Assembly (NCBI GenBank): GCA_934447715.1 | Contig: CAKSER010000022.1 | Span: forward strand, 1-30,329 | From: an uncultured Eubacteriales bacterium | Lineage (GTDB): Bacteria; Bacillota; Clostridia; Oscillospirales; CAG-272 | Direction: 5' to 3' | DNA: 30,329 nt | In this document: positions 15,971-24,241 of the stretch, one piece after another | Position numbering within the stretch: the first letter of the stretch is position 1 | Layout of the letters: every line of letters starts with the position of its first letter | Notes under the pieces: model-generated | Seen by the model: the letters and a program-made list of their open reading frames with translations, nothing else | The model's database searches: none | What the model was told of the DNA's origin: nothing | Program-made: the position numbers and the translations under genes

Positions 15971-16735
15971 TTGAGTCTCAAAAGAAGAAATATAATAAAA
16001 GGATTGCTTGCGCAAAAGCCCTTTGTGTCATTGCAGGAGCTTGAAACCATTTTTCCGGATGTTTCAAGTATGACGCTCAGACGGGACATAGAGTATTTCG
16101 AAAGACTCGGCGACGCCATTAAGGTAAGAGGCGGCGCACGCTCTATGAAGTTCATTACAAATCCGCTTGAGGACAGCTTCTCCAAAAGATTGGGGGAAAA
16201 TGTCGATGAAAAGGAAAAGCTCGCAAAACATGCCGCTACGATGATCGAAACCGGCAGATCGATTTTCCTTGACTCGGGAACGACGATTTTGCGCCTTGCG
16301 GAGATTCTTCCGAACGAGAGGATAACGGTTACGACTGCCGGGGTCAATATTGCGACCGAGCTTATAAAAAAGGATCTGCCGATTGTAAATGTCGTCGGGG
16401 GAATGCTCAACCGCGACAGCCTTTCGCTTTCCGGCAACCAGACTCTCGGATTCATTGAAAATATCAATATCGATGTTGCGTTCATGGTTCCCTCCGGTGC
16501 ATCGGTAAAGGGCGGACTTACCTGCGGAAACAACATCGAGTGCGAGCTTAAAAAGCTTGTTGTGGAAAAGGCGGAGAGGGTTGTTGTCCTGATGGATTCA
16601 TCGAAATTCGACAGGAGCATGCCGTACACCTTCTGCAACATCGATCGGATAGACGACATTATTACCGACAAGCCGCTCCCGGACGGCATCAAGAGGCTTG
16701 CAGACGCAGGCGGTGTCAGGGTTACGGTTGTCTGA
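15971..16735 (+). CDS. DeoR/GlpR-family transcriptional regulator (TTG start)
   Basis: The protein has a winged helix at about 1-55 (SLQELETIFPDVSSMTLRRD, VRGGA at 53-57) and a DeoR sugar-phosphate sensor domain with IFLDSGTT, VTTAGVNIATEL and a C-terminal VLMDSSKF. DeoR proteins repress sugar or polyol genes and are released by phosphorylated intermediates. The ATG at 15923 lies inside the promoter-proximal palindrome, so it is rejected; TTG at 15971 has AAGGAG 8 bases upstream and gives a normal DeoR N-terminus, 254 residues. It precedes the dehydrogenase operon on the same strand by about 200 bp and may regulate it, but the ligand is unknown. Confidence 0.88.
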   Translation: MSLKRRNIIKGLLAQKPFVSLQELETIFPDVSSMTLRRDIEYFERLGDAIKVRGGARSMKFITNPLEDSFSKRLGENVDEKEKLAKHAATMIETGRSIFLDSGTTILRLAEILPNERITVTTAGVNIATELIKKDLPIVNVVGGMLNRDSLSLSGNQTLGFIENINIDVAFMVPSGASVKGGLTCGNNIECELKKLVVEKAERVVVLMDSSKFDRSMPYTFCNIDRIDDIITDKPLPDGIKRLADAGGVRVTVV

Positions 16736-16775
16736 AATTAGCACCGGGGTGTCCGGCGTATATAGTGGTGCCAGC

Positions 16776-16805
16776 GTGCAGTCGGATACTGTGGTGCAGT
16801 CGGAT
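16776..16805 (+). repeat. Short direct repeat GTGCAGTCGGAT x2
   Basis: Identical 12-mers at 16776-16787 and 16794-16805, 18 bp apart, with a third GTGCA shortly after. They lie in the GC-richer leader between the DeoR gene and the E2 gene. Function unknown. Confidence 0.5.
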
Positions 16806-16877
16806 GATGCAGTGCACCAGAGGCGGATTCCGGGTGCAGCTTAGGCGTGGGTTTATCCCGATTTTTAAATGTGTGAT

Positions 16878-16906
16878 TTGATAAAGCATATTTTGAAAAA
16901 TAAAAA
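16878..16906 (+). promoter_or_regulatory. Possible promoter of the dehydrogenase operon
   Basis: TTGATA (16878-16883), 17-bp spacer, TAAAAA (16901-16906). A better-scoring pair ending at 16919 would start inside the ribosome binding site and is unlikely. Confidence 0.35.
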
Positions 16907-16934
16907 TTAATTATCTATATTGGAGGCAAAATCA

Positions 16935-18221
16935 ATGGCAAGTATTGTGATCATGCCGAGACAGGGGCAGAGTGTTGAAAGCTGTGTTATTACCGAGTGG
17001 AAGAAGAAGGTCGGTGATAAGGTAGCAGTCGATGACGTTCTGTTTTCCTATGAGACAGACAAATCGTCGTTTGACGAAAAGGCTACCGTAGACGGAGTTC
17101 TTCTTAAAACCTTTGCAGAGGACGGAGACGAGGTTGAGTGCCTGCTCCCCGTATGCATTATAGGAAACGAGGGAGAGGACATCTCGGCGCTCATTGCCGA
17201 GGAAGGCAAGCAGAGCGGCGAGCCGGAGGCAGCCGAAAAGACCGCAGAGGAGGCTCATGAAGAAACAAAGGAAAGCACGGTATCAGCCGAGGCTACAGGC
17301 AGCGCCGTAACAACAGAGGGAAGAATCAAGATCAGTCCGAGGGCAAGACATCTTGCCGAAAAGACGGATGCGGATATTTCTAAGGCGGTTGCAACAGGAC
17401 CTAACGGCAGAATTATTGAAAGAGATATAAACGCCCTTCTTGACAAGGGTCTTACAAATGCCGCAAGAGCAAAGGAAGAGGCAGAGGTAAAAGCCGAGGC
17501 ACCCACTGTCGCAGCTGCCGCTCCTGTTGCGGAATACGAGGATGTAAAGCTGACGAATATCAGAAAGGTCATTGCAAAATCAATGCATGCTTCTCTTTCG
17601 AACATGGCACAGCTTACGCTCAATGCATCGTTTGACGCAACACAGATCATGGCATACAGGGCAATGCTCAAGGCAAACGCAGAAGCAATGGGAATGGCAA
17701 ACATTACCTTAAACGACATCGTCCTTTTCGCTGCCGCAAAGACACTTTTAAATCACAAGAGCCTGAATGCGCACTATCTTGACGACAAGGGCGTTATGAG
17801 ATACTTCTCGAAGGTAAATCTCGGAATTGCTGTTGATACCGAAAGAGGACTTCTTGTTCCGACCGTGTTCGGGGCAAACGAGCTTTCGTTAAACGAGCTT
17901 GCAAAAAAGTCAAAGGAGGTAATCTCCGCGGCGCAGAACGGAACAATTTCGCCGGATCTCTTAAAGGATGCATCCTTTACGGTAACAAATCTCGGCTCGT
18001 TCGGAATCGAGAGCTTTACACCGGTTATCAATCCGCCGCAGACCGGAATTTTAGGTGTTGATACCATTACCTACAGGGTAAAGGCGGACGGAACGACATA
18101 TCCTGCAATGGGACTTTCGCTTACGTTTGACCACAGAGCGCTTGACGGCGCGCCTGCTGCCAAGTTCCTTAAGGAGCTTACAAAGAACCTTGAGAACTTC
18201 AATCTGCTTCTTGCAAAATAA
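16935..18221 (+). CDS. 2-oxoacid dehydrogenase E2 (dihydrolipoamide acyltransferase)
   Basis: The 428-residue protein has three E2 modules. A lipoyl domain covers 1-80 with lipoyl Lys43 in YETDKSSF. A flexible acidic/Ala linker leads to the E3/E1-binding domain at about 131-168 (ISPRARHLAEKTDADI, GPNGRIIERDI). The catalytic acyltransferase domain, about 195-428, holds DHRALDG with His400 and Asp404. E2 transfers the acyl group from lipoate to CoA and forms the complex core. GGAGG at 16921-16925 selects ATG 16935 over the TTG at 16920. It is first in the E2-E3-E1 operon. Pyruvate is the likeliest substrate, but acetoin or branched-chain acids are possible. Confidence 0.92.
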   Translation: MASIVIMPRQGQSVESCVITEWKKKVGDKVAVDDVLFSYETDKSSFDEKATVDGVLLKTFAEDGDEVECLLPVCIIGNEGEDISALIAEEGKQSGEPEAAEKTAEEAHEETKESTVSAEATGSAVTTEGRIKISPRARHLAEKTDADISKAVATGPNGRIIERDINALLDKGLTNAARAKEEAEVKAEAPTVAAAAPVAEYEDVKLTNIRKVIAKSMHASLSNMAQLTLNASFDATQIMAYRAMLKANAEAMGMANITLNDIVLFAAAKTLLNHKSLNAHYLDDKGVMRYFSKVNLGIAVDTERGLLVPTVFGANELSLNELAKKSKEVISAAQNGTISPDLLKDASFTVTNLGSFGIESFTPVINPPQTGILGVDTITYRVKADGTTYPAMGLSLTFDHRALDGAPAAKFLKELTKNLENFNLLLAK

Positions 18222-18235
18222 GGAGATAAACGAAT

Positions 18236-19597
18236 ATGTATGATCTTATAATTCTCGGCGGCGGCCCTGCCGGATACAATGCTGCGGAAAGAGCCGGACA
18301 CGCGAAAATGAAGACCCTGCTTATCGAGGGAAACGCACTCGGAGGAGTTTGCTTAAACGAGGGCTGCATTCCGACAAAGACGCTTCTTTATTCCGCAAAG
18401 ATATATGACTATGCAAAGCACAGCGCAGAATACGGAGTGACCTTTGCAGACGCGAAGATTGACCACAGCGCTGTCATTGACAGAAAGAACAAGATAGTTA
18501 AAATGCTCGTATCCGGAGTAGGCGCCTCCGAAAAGAAGGCAGGCGTTGAGGTTGTAAACGGATACGGAGAGATAAAGGGAAGATCAAAAGACGGCTTTAC
18601 CGTCAAGGTAAACGACAAGGAGTATCTCGGTGCAAAATTGCTTATCTGCACAGGCTCTACCGCTGCTGTTCCGCCGATTCCGGGACTTAAGGAGTCGATA
18701 GAATCCGGATTCGGGCTTACAAACCACGAGATTCTCGATCTGCGTGAGATTCCGAAGCGCCTGGTCGTTATCGGAGGAGGAGTTATCGGTCTTGAGATGG
18801 CATCCTATTTCAATTCGGTCGGCTCAAAGGTGACGGTAATCGAAATGCTCGATCACATTGCAGGCCCGACCGACCTTGAAATCTCAAAGATTCTTCAGAA
18901 GAATTACATGAAAAAGGGAGTCGAGTTCCTCCTCGGTGCAAAGGTTACATCGGTCGGAGCAGATTGCGTAAACTATGAAATCGGCGGCAAGGCGGAATCG
19001 GTCAAGGCTGACAAGGTTCTTATTTCGATCGGAAGAAGAGCGAGAACAGCCGGAACCGGAATCGAGAATATCGGCGTTCTTACCGAAAGAGGCGCGATTG
19101 TGACCGACGAATACTGCCGCACAAATGTTGCAGGCGTATGGGCTGCCGGAGATGTAAACGGAAAGTCGATGCTTGCCCACACCGCATACAGAGAGGGCGA
19201 GGTCGCCGTTACCAATATGCTCGGCGGAAAGGACAGAGTGAACTATAACGCCATTCCGGCGGTTATATATACAAATCCCGAGGTTGCTTCTGTCGGAGAA
19301 ACGGCGGAAACGGTCAAGGCAAAGGGACTTGATGCCAAGGTCGAAAGCTATACGCTCAAGTACAGCGGAAGATATGTGGCTGAAAACGAGGGCGGAGACG
19401 GTATTGTCAAGATCATCATCGGCAAGGAGCACAGAAACATTCTCGGTGTTCACATGATCGGGAACTACGCGTCCGAGATCATCTACGGCGCTGCGATGAT
19501 GGTCGACAATCAGATGCGCGTCGAGCAGGTTCAGAAGCTCGTATTCCCACATCCGACAGTCGGAGAGGTCATCCGCGAAGGACTTTTCATGATCTGA
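18236..19597 (+). CDS. lpdA: Dihydrolipoamide dehydrogenase (E3)
   Basis: The 453-residue flavoprotein reoxidises dihydrolipoamide and reduces NAD+. It shows the FAD-binding LIILGGGPAGYNAAERA, the redox disulfide GGVCLNEGCIPTK with Cys39/Cys44, the NAD fold VVIGGGVIGLEMASYF, the second FAD motif VWAAGDVNGKSMLAHTA, and the active-site HPTVGE with His439/Glu444. There is no N-terminal lipoyl domain. AAGGAG precedes the ATG, 14 bp after E2. Confidence 0.96.
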   Translation: MYDLIILGGGPAGYNAAERAGHAKMKTLLIEGNALGGVCLNEGCIPTKTLLYSAKIYDYAKHSAEYGVTFADAKIDHSAVIDRKNKIVKMLVSGVGASEKKAGVEVVNGYGEIKGRSKDGFTVKVNDKEYLGAKLLICTGSTAAVPPIPGLKESIESGFGLTNHEILDLREIPKRLVVIGGGVIGLEMASYFNSVGSKVTVIEMLDHIAGPTDLEISKILQKNYMKKGVEFLLGAKVTSVGADCVNYEIGGKAESVKADKVLISIGRRARTAGTGIENIGVLTERGAIVTDEYCRTNVAGVWAAGDVNGKSMLAHTAYREGEVAVTNMLGGKDRVNYNAIPAVIYTNPEVASVGETAETVKAKGLDAKVESYTLKYSGRYVAENEGGDGIVKIIIGKEHRNILGVHMIGNYASEIIYGAAMMVDNQMRVEQVQKLVFPHPTVGEVIREGLFMI

Positions 19598-19677
19598 AAA
19601 TCCGGGCAGCCATGATAATCCGATGAGCTTAATTTGTAAAATAAAAAACTTATATAACTTAAAAGGAGCGAAAAACC

Positions 19678-22155
19678 ATGCCTAAAAGTCAAGTTGTAAC
19701 CCCCGAAAAGGCGTTTGAAAAGGGATTTATCCATTTTGAGGACATCCCGGTATGCCAGTATAATAAAACACTCAAGCAGGAGCAGAAGATCTACTCGAAT
19801 GCCGACCTTATGCGCATCTATCGCGATATGAGAATCATCCGCGAATTCGAAACGATGCTTAATGAGGTCAAGACAAAGAGCGAATACCAGGGAATCAAGT
19901 ACAACAACCCGGGTCCTGCACATCTTTCGATCGGTCAGGAGGCATCCGCTGTCGGAGAAGCATACTGCCTCGATATCAACGACCTTACCTTCGGCTCGCA
20001 CAGAAGCCACGGCGAAATCCTTGCAAAGGGCCTTTCCTCGATTCATAAGCTCGACGACAACGAGCTTTATGACATCATGAAGGAATTCCTTGACGGAAAC
20101 ACGCTTTCGATCGTTGAAAAGCACCTTAATACAAACGGAGATGTAAAGGAGCTTGCAATCAACTTCCTGCTTTACGGAGCACTTGCGGAGATTTTTGCAA
20201 GAACAACCGGATTTAACAAGGGACTCGGCGGATCGATGCACGCGTTCTTTATTCCGTTCGGAATCATGCCGAACAACGCAATCGTCGGCGGAAGCGGACC
20301 GATCGCGCTCGGTGCTGCTCTTTACAAGAGAAGCAATCATAAGAAGGGCATCGTAGTTGCCAATTCCGGAGACGGCGCGTGCGGACGCGGACCTGTCCTT
20401 GAGGCGTTCAACTTCGCATCGATGGATCAGATTACAAAGCTTTGGGACAACGGCAGCGGAAACGGCATGCCGATCCTCTTCAACGTATTCAACAACCATT
20501 ACGGCATGGGCGGTCAGACCAGAGGAGAAACAATGGGCTTCGACATGGTCGCAAGGCTCGGCGCAGGCTTTAATCCCGACATGATGCATGCGGAAAGAGT
20601 CAACGGCTACGATCCGCTTGCTGTTATCGATGCTGTTACAAGAAAGAAGCAGCTCCTTCTCGAAGGAAAAGGACCTGCGCTCCTCGATGTTGTTACCTAC
20701 CGCGTATCCGGACATTCCCCGTCGGATTCCGATTCCTACCGTACTCAGGAGGAAAAGGAACTCTGGATCAATGCAGATCCGATCAAGGCGTACAGAACAA
20801 AGCTCGTCTTAGGCGGAGTTGCAACCGAAGAGGACTTTGCGGCAATCGATGAGTCTATCATCAGCCGCATGAAGAATGTAATGACGCTTGCAATCAACGA
20901 CGAGATTTCGCCGAGAATGGATCTTAACAAGAACCCGGATGCAATTTCTTCGATTATGTTCTCCAACCAGAAGGTTCATTCTATGGATCCGACTCGCGAA
21001 GCAGAGATGAACATGCCAAAAGAGGAGTGCCCGAGAGTAAAGGAGATCGCAACAAAGATCAGAACAGCAACCGACAAGGACGGCAAGCCGGTTTCCAAGA
21101 TGAAGTGCTACAACATCAGAGACGGTCTTATCGAGCCGATTATCGACAAATTCTATGACGATCCTACTCTTATCGCATACGGCGAGGACAACCGCGACTG
21201 GGGCGGAGCGTTCGGTGTATACAAGAAGATCACCGAGGCTGTTCCGTATCACAGATTCTTCAACTCCCCGATTTCCGAGTCAGCAATTATCGGCTCTGCC
21301 GTCGGATATGCAATGTGCGGCGGACGTGTAATTGTCGAGCTTATGTATGCCGACTTTATAGGCTGCGCAGGAGACGAAATCTTCAACCAGATGGCAAAAT
21401 GGCAGTCGATGTCTGCAGGCATTTTGAAGATGCCGATAATCCTCCGTGTTTCTGTCGGCTCAAAGTACGGCGCACAGCACAGCCAGGATTGGACTGCACT
21501 TACAGCTCATATCCCGGGATTAAAGGTTGTATTCCCGGTAACACCTTATGATGCAAAGGGTCTTATGACCGCTGCTCTTGAGGGAACCGACCCGGTTGTC
21601 TTCTTTGAATCTCAGAGAATTTACGACAAGGGTGAGGAATTCCACAAGGAGGGCGTTCCGACAGGCTATTACGAAGTTACACTCGGCGATCCTGATATCA
21701 AGAGACAGGGTAAGGATGTTACGATTCTCACAATCGGCGCAACACTGTACAGAGCTCTTGAGGCGGCAAAGACTCTTGAGGAGAAGTACAATATCTCGGC
21801 AGAGGTTATCGATGCAAGATCGATCGTTCCGTTCGATTACAGCAAGGTTGTTGAGTCTGTAAAGAAGACCGGAAGAATTCTTATCGTCGGCGACGCCTGC
21901 GAGAGAAACTCGGTAATGAAGGATATGGCGGCTAATATAACAGAGTTCGCGTTCGATTATCTCGACGCACCGCCTGTTGCGCTCGGCTCAAGAAACTGGA
22001 TCACTCCGGCACATGAGCTTGAGGAGGCATTCTTCCCGTATCCGGATGCAATTATCGATGCTATTCACGAAAAGCTTATCCCGATCCCGGGCTATGTTCC
22101 GACCCACGACTTTAGCGATCTTGAAAAGATGGAAAGAAGCAAGAAGGGTCTTTAA
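19678..22155 (+). CDS. Fused E1 alpha-beta subunit of a 2-oxoacid (probably pyruvate) dehydrogenase
   Basis: The 825-residue protein joins both halves of a heterotetrameric-type thiamine-diphosphate E1. The alpha half, about 35-420, has GPAHLSIGQEASAVG, the ThDP motif GDGACGRG at 231-238 with FNN at 271-273, and the phospho-loop-like SGHSPSDSDSYR. The beta half, about 470-820, has YGEDNRDWGGAFG, ISESAIIG with Glu534, and AQHSQDW with His601. An insert of about 45 residues (120-165) is absent from usual alpha chains. E1 decarboxylates the 2-oxoacid and acylates E2 lipoate. AAAAGGAG precedes ATG; 80 bp after E3. It closes the operon. Substrate is not settled. Confidence 0.9.
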   Translation: MPKSQVVTPEKAFEKGFIHFEDIPVCQYNKTLKQEQKIYSNADLMRIYRDMRIIREFETMLNEVKTKSEYQGIKYNNPGPAHLSIGQEASAVGEAYCLDINDLTFGSHRSHGEILAKGLSSIHKLDDNELYDIMKEFLDGNTLSIVEKHLNTNGDVKELAINFLLYGALAEIFARTTGFNKGLGGSMHAFFIPFGIMPNNAIVGGSGPIALGAALYKRSNHKKGIVVANSGDGACGRGPVLEAFNFASMDQITKLWDNGSGNGMPILFNVFNNHYGMGGQTRGETMGFDMVARLGAGFNPDMMHAERVNGYDPLAVIDAVTRKKQLLLEGKGPALLDVVTYRVSGHSPSDSDSYRTQEEKELWINADPIKAYRTKLVLGGVATEEDFAAIDESIISRMKNVMTLAINDEISPRMDLNKNPDAISSIMFSNQKVHSMDPTREAEMNMPKEECPRVKEIATKIRTATDKDGKPVSKMKCYNIRDGLIEPIIDKFYDDPTLIAYGEDNRDWGGAFGVYKKITEAVPYHRFFNSPISESAIIGSAVGYAMCGGRVIVELMYADFIGCAGDEIFNQMAKWQSMSAGILKMPIILRVSVGSKYGAQHSQDWTALTAHIPGLKVVFPVTPYDAKGLMTAALEGTDPVVFFESQRIYDKGEEFHKEGVPTGYYEVTLGDPDIKRQGKDVTILTIGATLYRALEAAKTLEEKYNISAEVIDARSIVPFDYSKVVESVKKTGRILIVGDACERNSVMKDMAANITEFAFDYLDAPPVALGSRNWITPAHELEEAFFPYPDAIIDAIHEKLIPIPGYVPTHDFSDLEKMERSKKGL

Positions 22156-22162
22156 GACCGGC

Positions 22163-22206
22163 GCGGTATAGCGGTATAGCAATATAACGGTATAAACAAC
22201 GGTATA
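22163..22206 (+). repeat. Imperfect 8-bp tandem repeat (CGGTATA)
   Basis: GCGGTATA, GCGGTATA, GCAATATA and ACGGTATA lie end to end, and a fifth ACGGTATA follows after four bases, directly after the E1 stop codon. Likely slippage; no function is evident. Confidence 0.6.
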
Positions 22207-22224
22207 AACGATATCAAGACAAGA

Positions 22225-22262
22225 AAATCCCCGTATGGCTTTGTCATACGGGGATTTATATA
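22225..22262. terminator. Bidirectional terminator between E1 and GNAT genes
   Basis: 13-bp perfect stem AAATCCCCGTATG (22225-22237) / CATACGGGGATTT (22245-22257). Moderate U runs on both strands; it serves the convergent dehydrogenase and mtnA-GNAT operons. Confidence 0.85.
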
Positions 22263-22293
22263 TTTATTGCATCAAAAAGCGGGGCAAAGGCGG

Positions 22294-22752
22294 TCAGCGA
22301 ATATCAAAAAGCGGAAGTTCCATAATGATTTCATCTCCGTCGGATTTGCCTGTGTGGTAAAATCCGAGGCTTTCATAAAGAGCTTTAGCGACATCGTTTC
22401 CCTTTGTATAGCAAAGAACAGCTTTGCCGAATTTTCCTTCGGATTTCATCCGGTCGAGAATCAGACGCGCCGCGGCTTTTCCGTATCCGCGCCCCTGATA
22501 CCGCTTGTCTATAAAAAGCTGGCTGAAAATATATGCATCAAGCTCCGGACAGTCGTAGTACAGCGCCATACCGACAGGTTCACAGCCGTTGTATATCACA
22601 CATGCAAAGCTTCCGCTGTTCCTGTATGCATATGCTCTTGCAAGCAGCTTCATCGGGCTTGAAACATAATCCTTCTGCTCATCCGATACAGAAAGCCCAA
22701 GTCTCCAGTTGTCTTCTGTTATGTCTTCCAAATGCAGCATTTCTTTACTCAT
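22294..22752 (-). CDS. GNAT N-acetyltransferase (spermine/spermidine acetyltransferase-like)
   Basis: The 152-residue protein has the GNAT core: QLFIDKRYQGRGYGKAAAR at about 77-95 contains the acetyl-CoA pyrophosphate loop (R/Q-x-x-G-x-G/A), and NDVAKALYESLGFYHTG is the usual C-terminal helix-strand. The opening LEDITEDNWRLGLSVSDEQ is typical of the BltD/PaiA-like polyamine acetyltransferases. It lies 47 bp after mtnA on the same strand and likely shares its promoter; MTA, the source of the MtnA substrate, is a by-product of spermidine synthesis, which fits. The ribosome binding site is weak. The substrate is inferred. Confidence 0.82.
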   Translation of the reverse strand: MSKEMLHLEDITEDNWRLGLSVSDEQKDYVSSPMKLLARAYAYRNSGSFACVIYNGCEPVGMALYYDCPELDAYIFSQLFIDKRYQGRGYGKAAARLILDRMKSEGKFGKAVLCYTKGNDVAKALYESLGFYHTGKSDGDEIIMELPLFDIR

Positions 22753-22799
22753 GGCCTATTTATCCTGATTTTTTTCATGAGCGGAAAATCAGCCGAAAA

Positions 22800-23891
22800 T
22801 CAGCTGTTCTGCTCCTTTTTCCTTTTGAAGATTTCCTTTAACGATTTTGTATACGGCGGATATGCTATACCGAATTCTGTAACGATTCCGGTAATCAGCG
22901 AGTGATCGGTAACATCAAAGGCAGGATTGTATACCTTGACGCCTTCGGGCGCCATTCTTTTTTTGTACCACATTTCGGTCACCTCGTCCGGGTTTCTCTG
23001 CTCAATCGGAATGTCGTCTCCGGTTTCGGTGTTCATGTCGATTGTTGAAGTGGGGGCTACGATATAGAACGGAATGCCGTAATGCTTTGCAAGGATCGCA
23101 ACTCCGGATGTGCCGATCTTGTTTGCAGAGTCACCGTTTGCCGCAACTCTGTCGCATCCGGTAAAGACCGCGTTAATCCAGCCGTTTTTCATCACCTGGG
23201 ATGCCATATTGTCGCAGATTACGGTCGTGTCAGCCCCGAGCGTCTGCATTTCATATGCCGAAAGCCGGGCTCCCTGTAGGAGCGGACGCGTCTCGTCCGT
23301 ATAAACCCTGAAGCGATAGCCCTTTTCGTATCCTATATAGATCGGTGCAAGTGCCGTGCCGTACCGCACCGCGGCAAGCCTTCCGGCGTTGCAGTGGGTA
23401 AGAATTCCGTCGCCGTCCTTTATAAGCGAAAGACCGTATTCTCCGAGCTTTCTGCAAACCTCGATATCCTCGTCGCGGATTGCGATTGCCTCGTCGTGAA
23501 GAGCGTCGATCAGCTCATCTATACTTTCTGTTCCTGCCGAAATCAGTCTTTTTTCCATCCGGTCAAGCGCCCAAAAGAGATTTACCGCTGTCGGCCGGGA
23601 GGAAGCAAGATAATCCTTTGTTTCCTTGAATTTCTTTACAAAGTCCTTGTAATCTCTTTCCGGAAAGCGCTTTGCAAGGATGTATATTCCGATCGCCGCG
23701 GCGACACCGATTGCCGGAGCGCCCCTTACGCGGAGCTTATAGATTGCTTCATAGATATCTTCTGCCGTTGTAAGATACAAAAGCTTTGTTTCTGCCGGCA
23801 AAAGAGTCTGGTCTATTATTACAAGTGAATCGGTTTCTTCATCGAGCATTACCGTGTCGATTATCGCATTGCCTTTGTTTGTTTTATCCAT
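22800..23891 (-). CDS. mtnA: S-methyl-5-thioribose-1-phosphate isomerase
   Basis: The 363-residue protein has the eIF2B-like isomerase signatures: RVRGAPAIGVAAAIG at 54-68, LTHCNAG with catalytic Cys167, TDETRPLLQGARL, TGCDRVAANGD with Asp247, and NKIGTSGVA. MtnA converts methylthioribose-1-phosphate to the ribulose form in methionine salvage; homologues also act on related pentose phosphates. No other salvage gene is in the window. Transcription starts from a strong promoter at 24177-24205, leaving a leader of about 280 bases built from palindromic elements. Confidence 0.95.
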   Translation of the reverse strand: MDKTNKGNAIIDTVMLDEETDSLVIIDQTLLPAETKLLYLTTAEDIYEAIYKLRVRGAPAIGVAAAIGIYILAKRFPERDYKDFVKKFKETKDYLASSRPTAVNLFWALDRMEKRLISAGTESIDELIDALHDEAIAIRDEDIEVCRKLGEYGLSLIKDGDGILTHCNAGRLAAVRYGTALAPIYIGYEKGYRFRVYTDETRPLLQGARLSAYEMQTLGADTTVICDNMASQVMKNGWINAVFTGCDRVAANGDSANKIGTSGVAILAKHYGIPFYIVAPTSTIDMNTETGDDIPIEQRNPDEVTEMWYKKRMAPEGVKVYNPAFDVTDHSLITGIVTEFGIAYPPYTKSLKEIFKRKKEQNS

Positions 23892-23978
23892 ATCGCTTTT
23901 CTACCTTTGTTTTATCACCTTTAAGATTAAAAGCGGCACAAAAACGCCGTAAACGGCAAAAGCCGCCTTTGTTGCTGC

Positions 23979-24024
23979 AATATCCACATCCGTGCAGGGC
24001 ACGGAAAGGCTGATGGCGGATATT
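23979..24024 (-). repeat. Palindromic element, short unit (mtnA leader)
   Basis: Ends AATATCCAC (23979-23987) and GCGGATATT (24016-24024) with inner hairpin CCGTGC (23990-23995) / GCACGG (23999-24004). 46 bp. Read on the minus strand it aligns with the short unit at 30085-30132, and the homology continues outside it, through CAACAAA and a GCCGTTTACGGC hairpin. Confidence 0.85.
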
Positions 24025-24106
24025 TAAACACAAAAGCGGCGTAAAAACGCCGGCACGGCAAAGCCGTACAACAAAATTCCAAAGGAATTTTTGCTTTTGT
24101 AGTTGC

Positions 24107-24179
24107 AATATCCGCATCCGCGCAGCGCGCGGAAGGGCTGCTGCCCAAAAGCTTGCAGAGCAAGCTTCCTGTGGATATT
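24107..24179 (-). repeat. Palindromic element, long unit (mtnA leader)
   Basis: Ends AATATCC (24107-24113) and GGATATT (24173-24179), 73 bp. On the minus strand it holds the hairpin AAGCTTGC-TCT-GCAAGCTT and then CCGCGC-GCT-GCGCGG, the same order as in the long unit at 29960-30033. Its outer end overlaps the mtnA -10 box. Between the long and short units (24025-24106) lie AAAATTCC/GGAATTTT and CGGCGT/ACGCCG hairpins. Confidence 0.85.
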
Positions 24180-24205
24180 TTAACATGCGGAAATATTATT
24201 GTCAA
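24177..24205 (-). promoter_or_regulatory. Sigma-A promoter for mtnA
   Basis: Minus strand TTGACA (24200-24205), exact 17-bp spacer, TAAAAT (24177-24182) with TG one base upstream. The -10 shares its last bases with the left end of the palindromic long unit. Confidence 0.85.
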
Positions 24206-24241
24206 GATAGCGAAACGGCGGTAAAGCAGTGCAGGATTGTA

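Noticed and set aside
16887..16919. Alternative promoter TTGAAA-17-TATATT before E2
   Set aside because: Transcription would start after the GGAGG at 16921-16925, removing the ribosome binding site.
19531..20715. 394-codon minus-strand frame opposite E1
   Set aside because: It is a shadow of the fused E1 gene; it has no recognisable domain and the sense frame is unambiguous.
23884..24205. Overlapping minus-strand frames of 92-100 codons upstream of mtnA
   Set aside because: They are Cys/Arg-rich products of the palindromic elements and overlap the mtnA promoter and leader.
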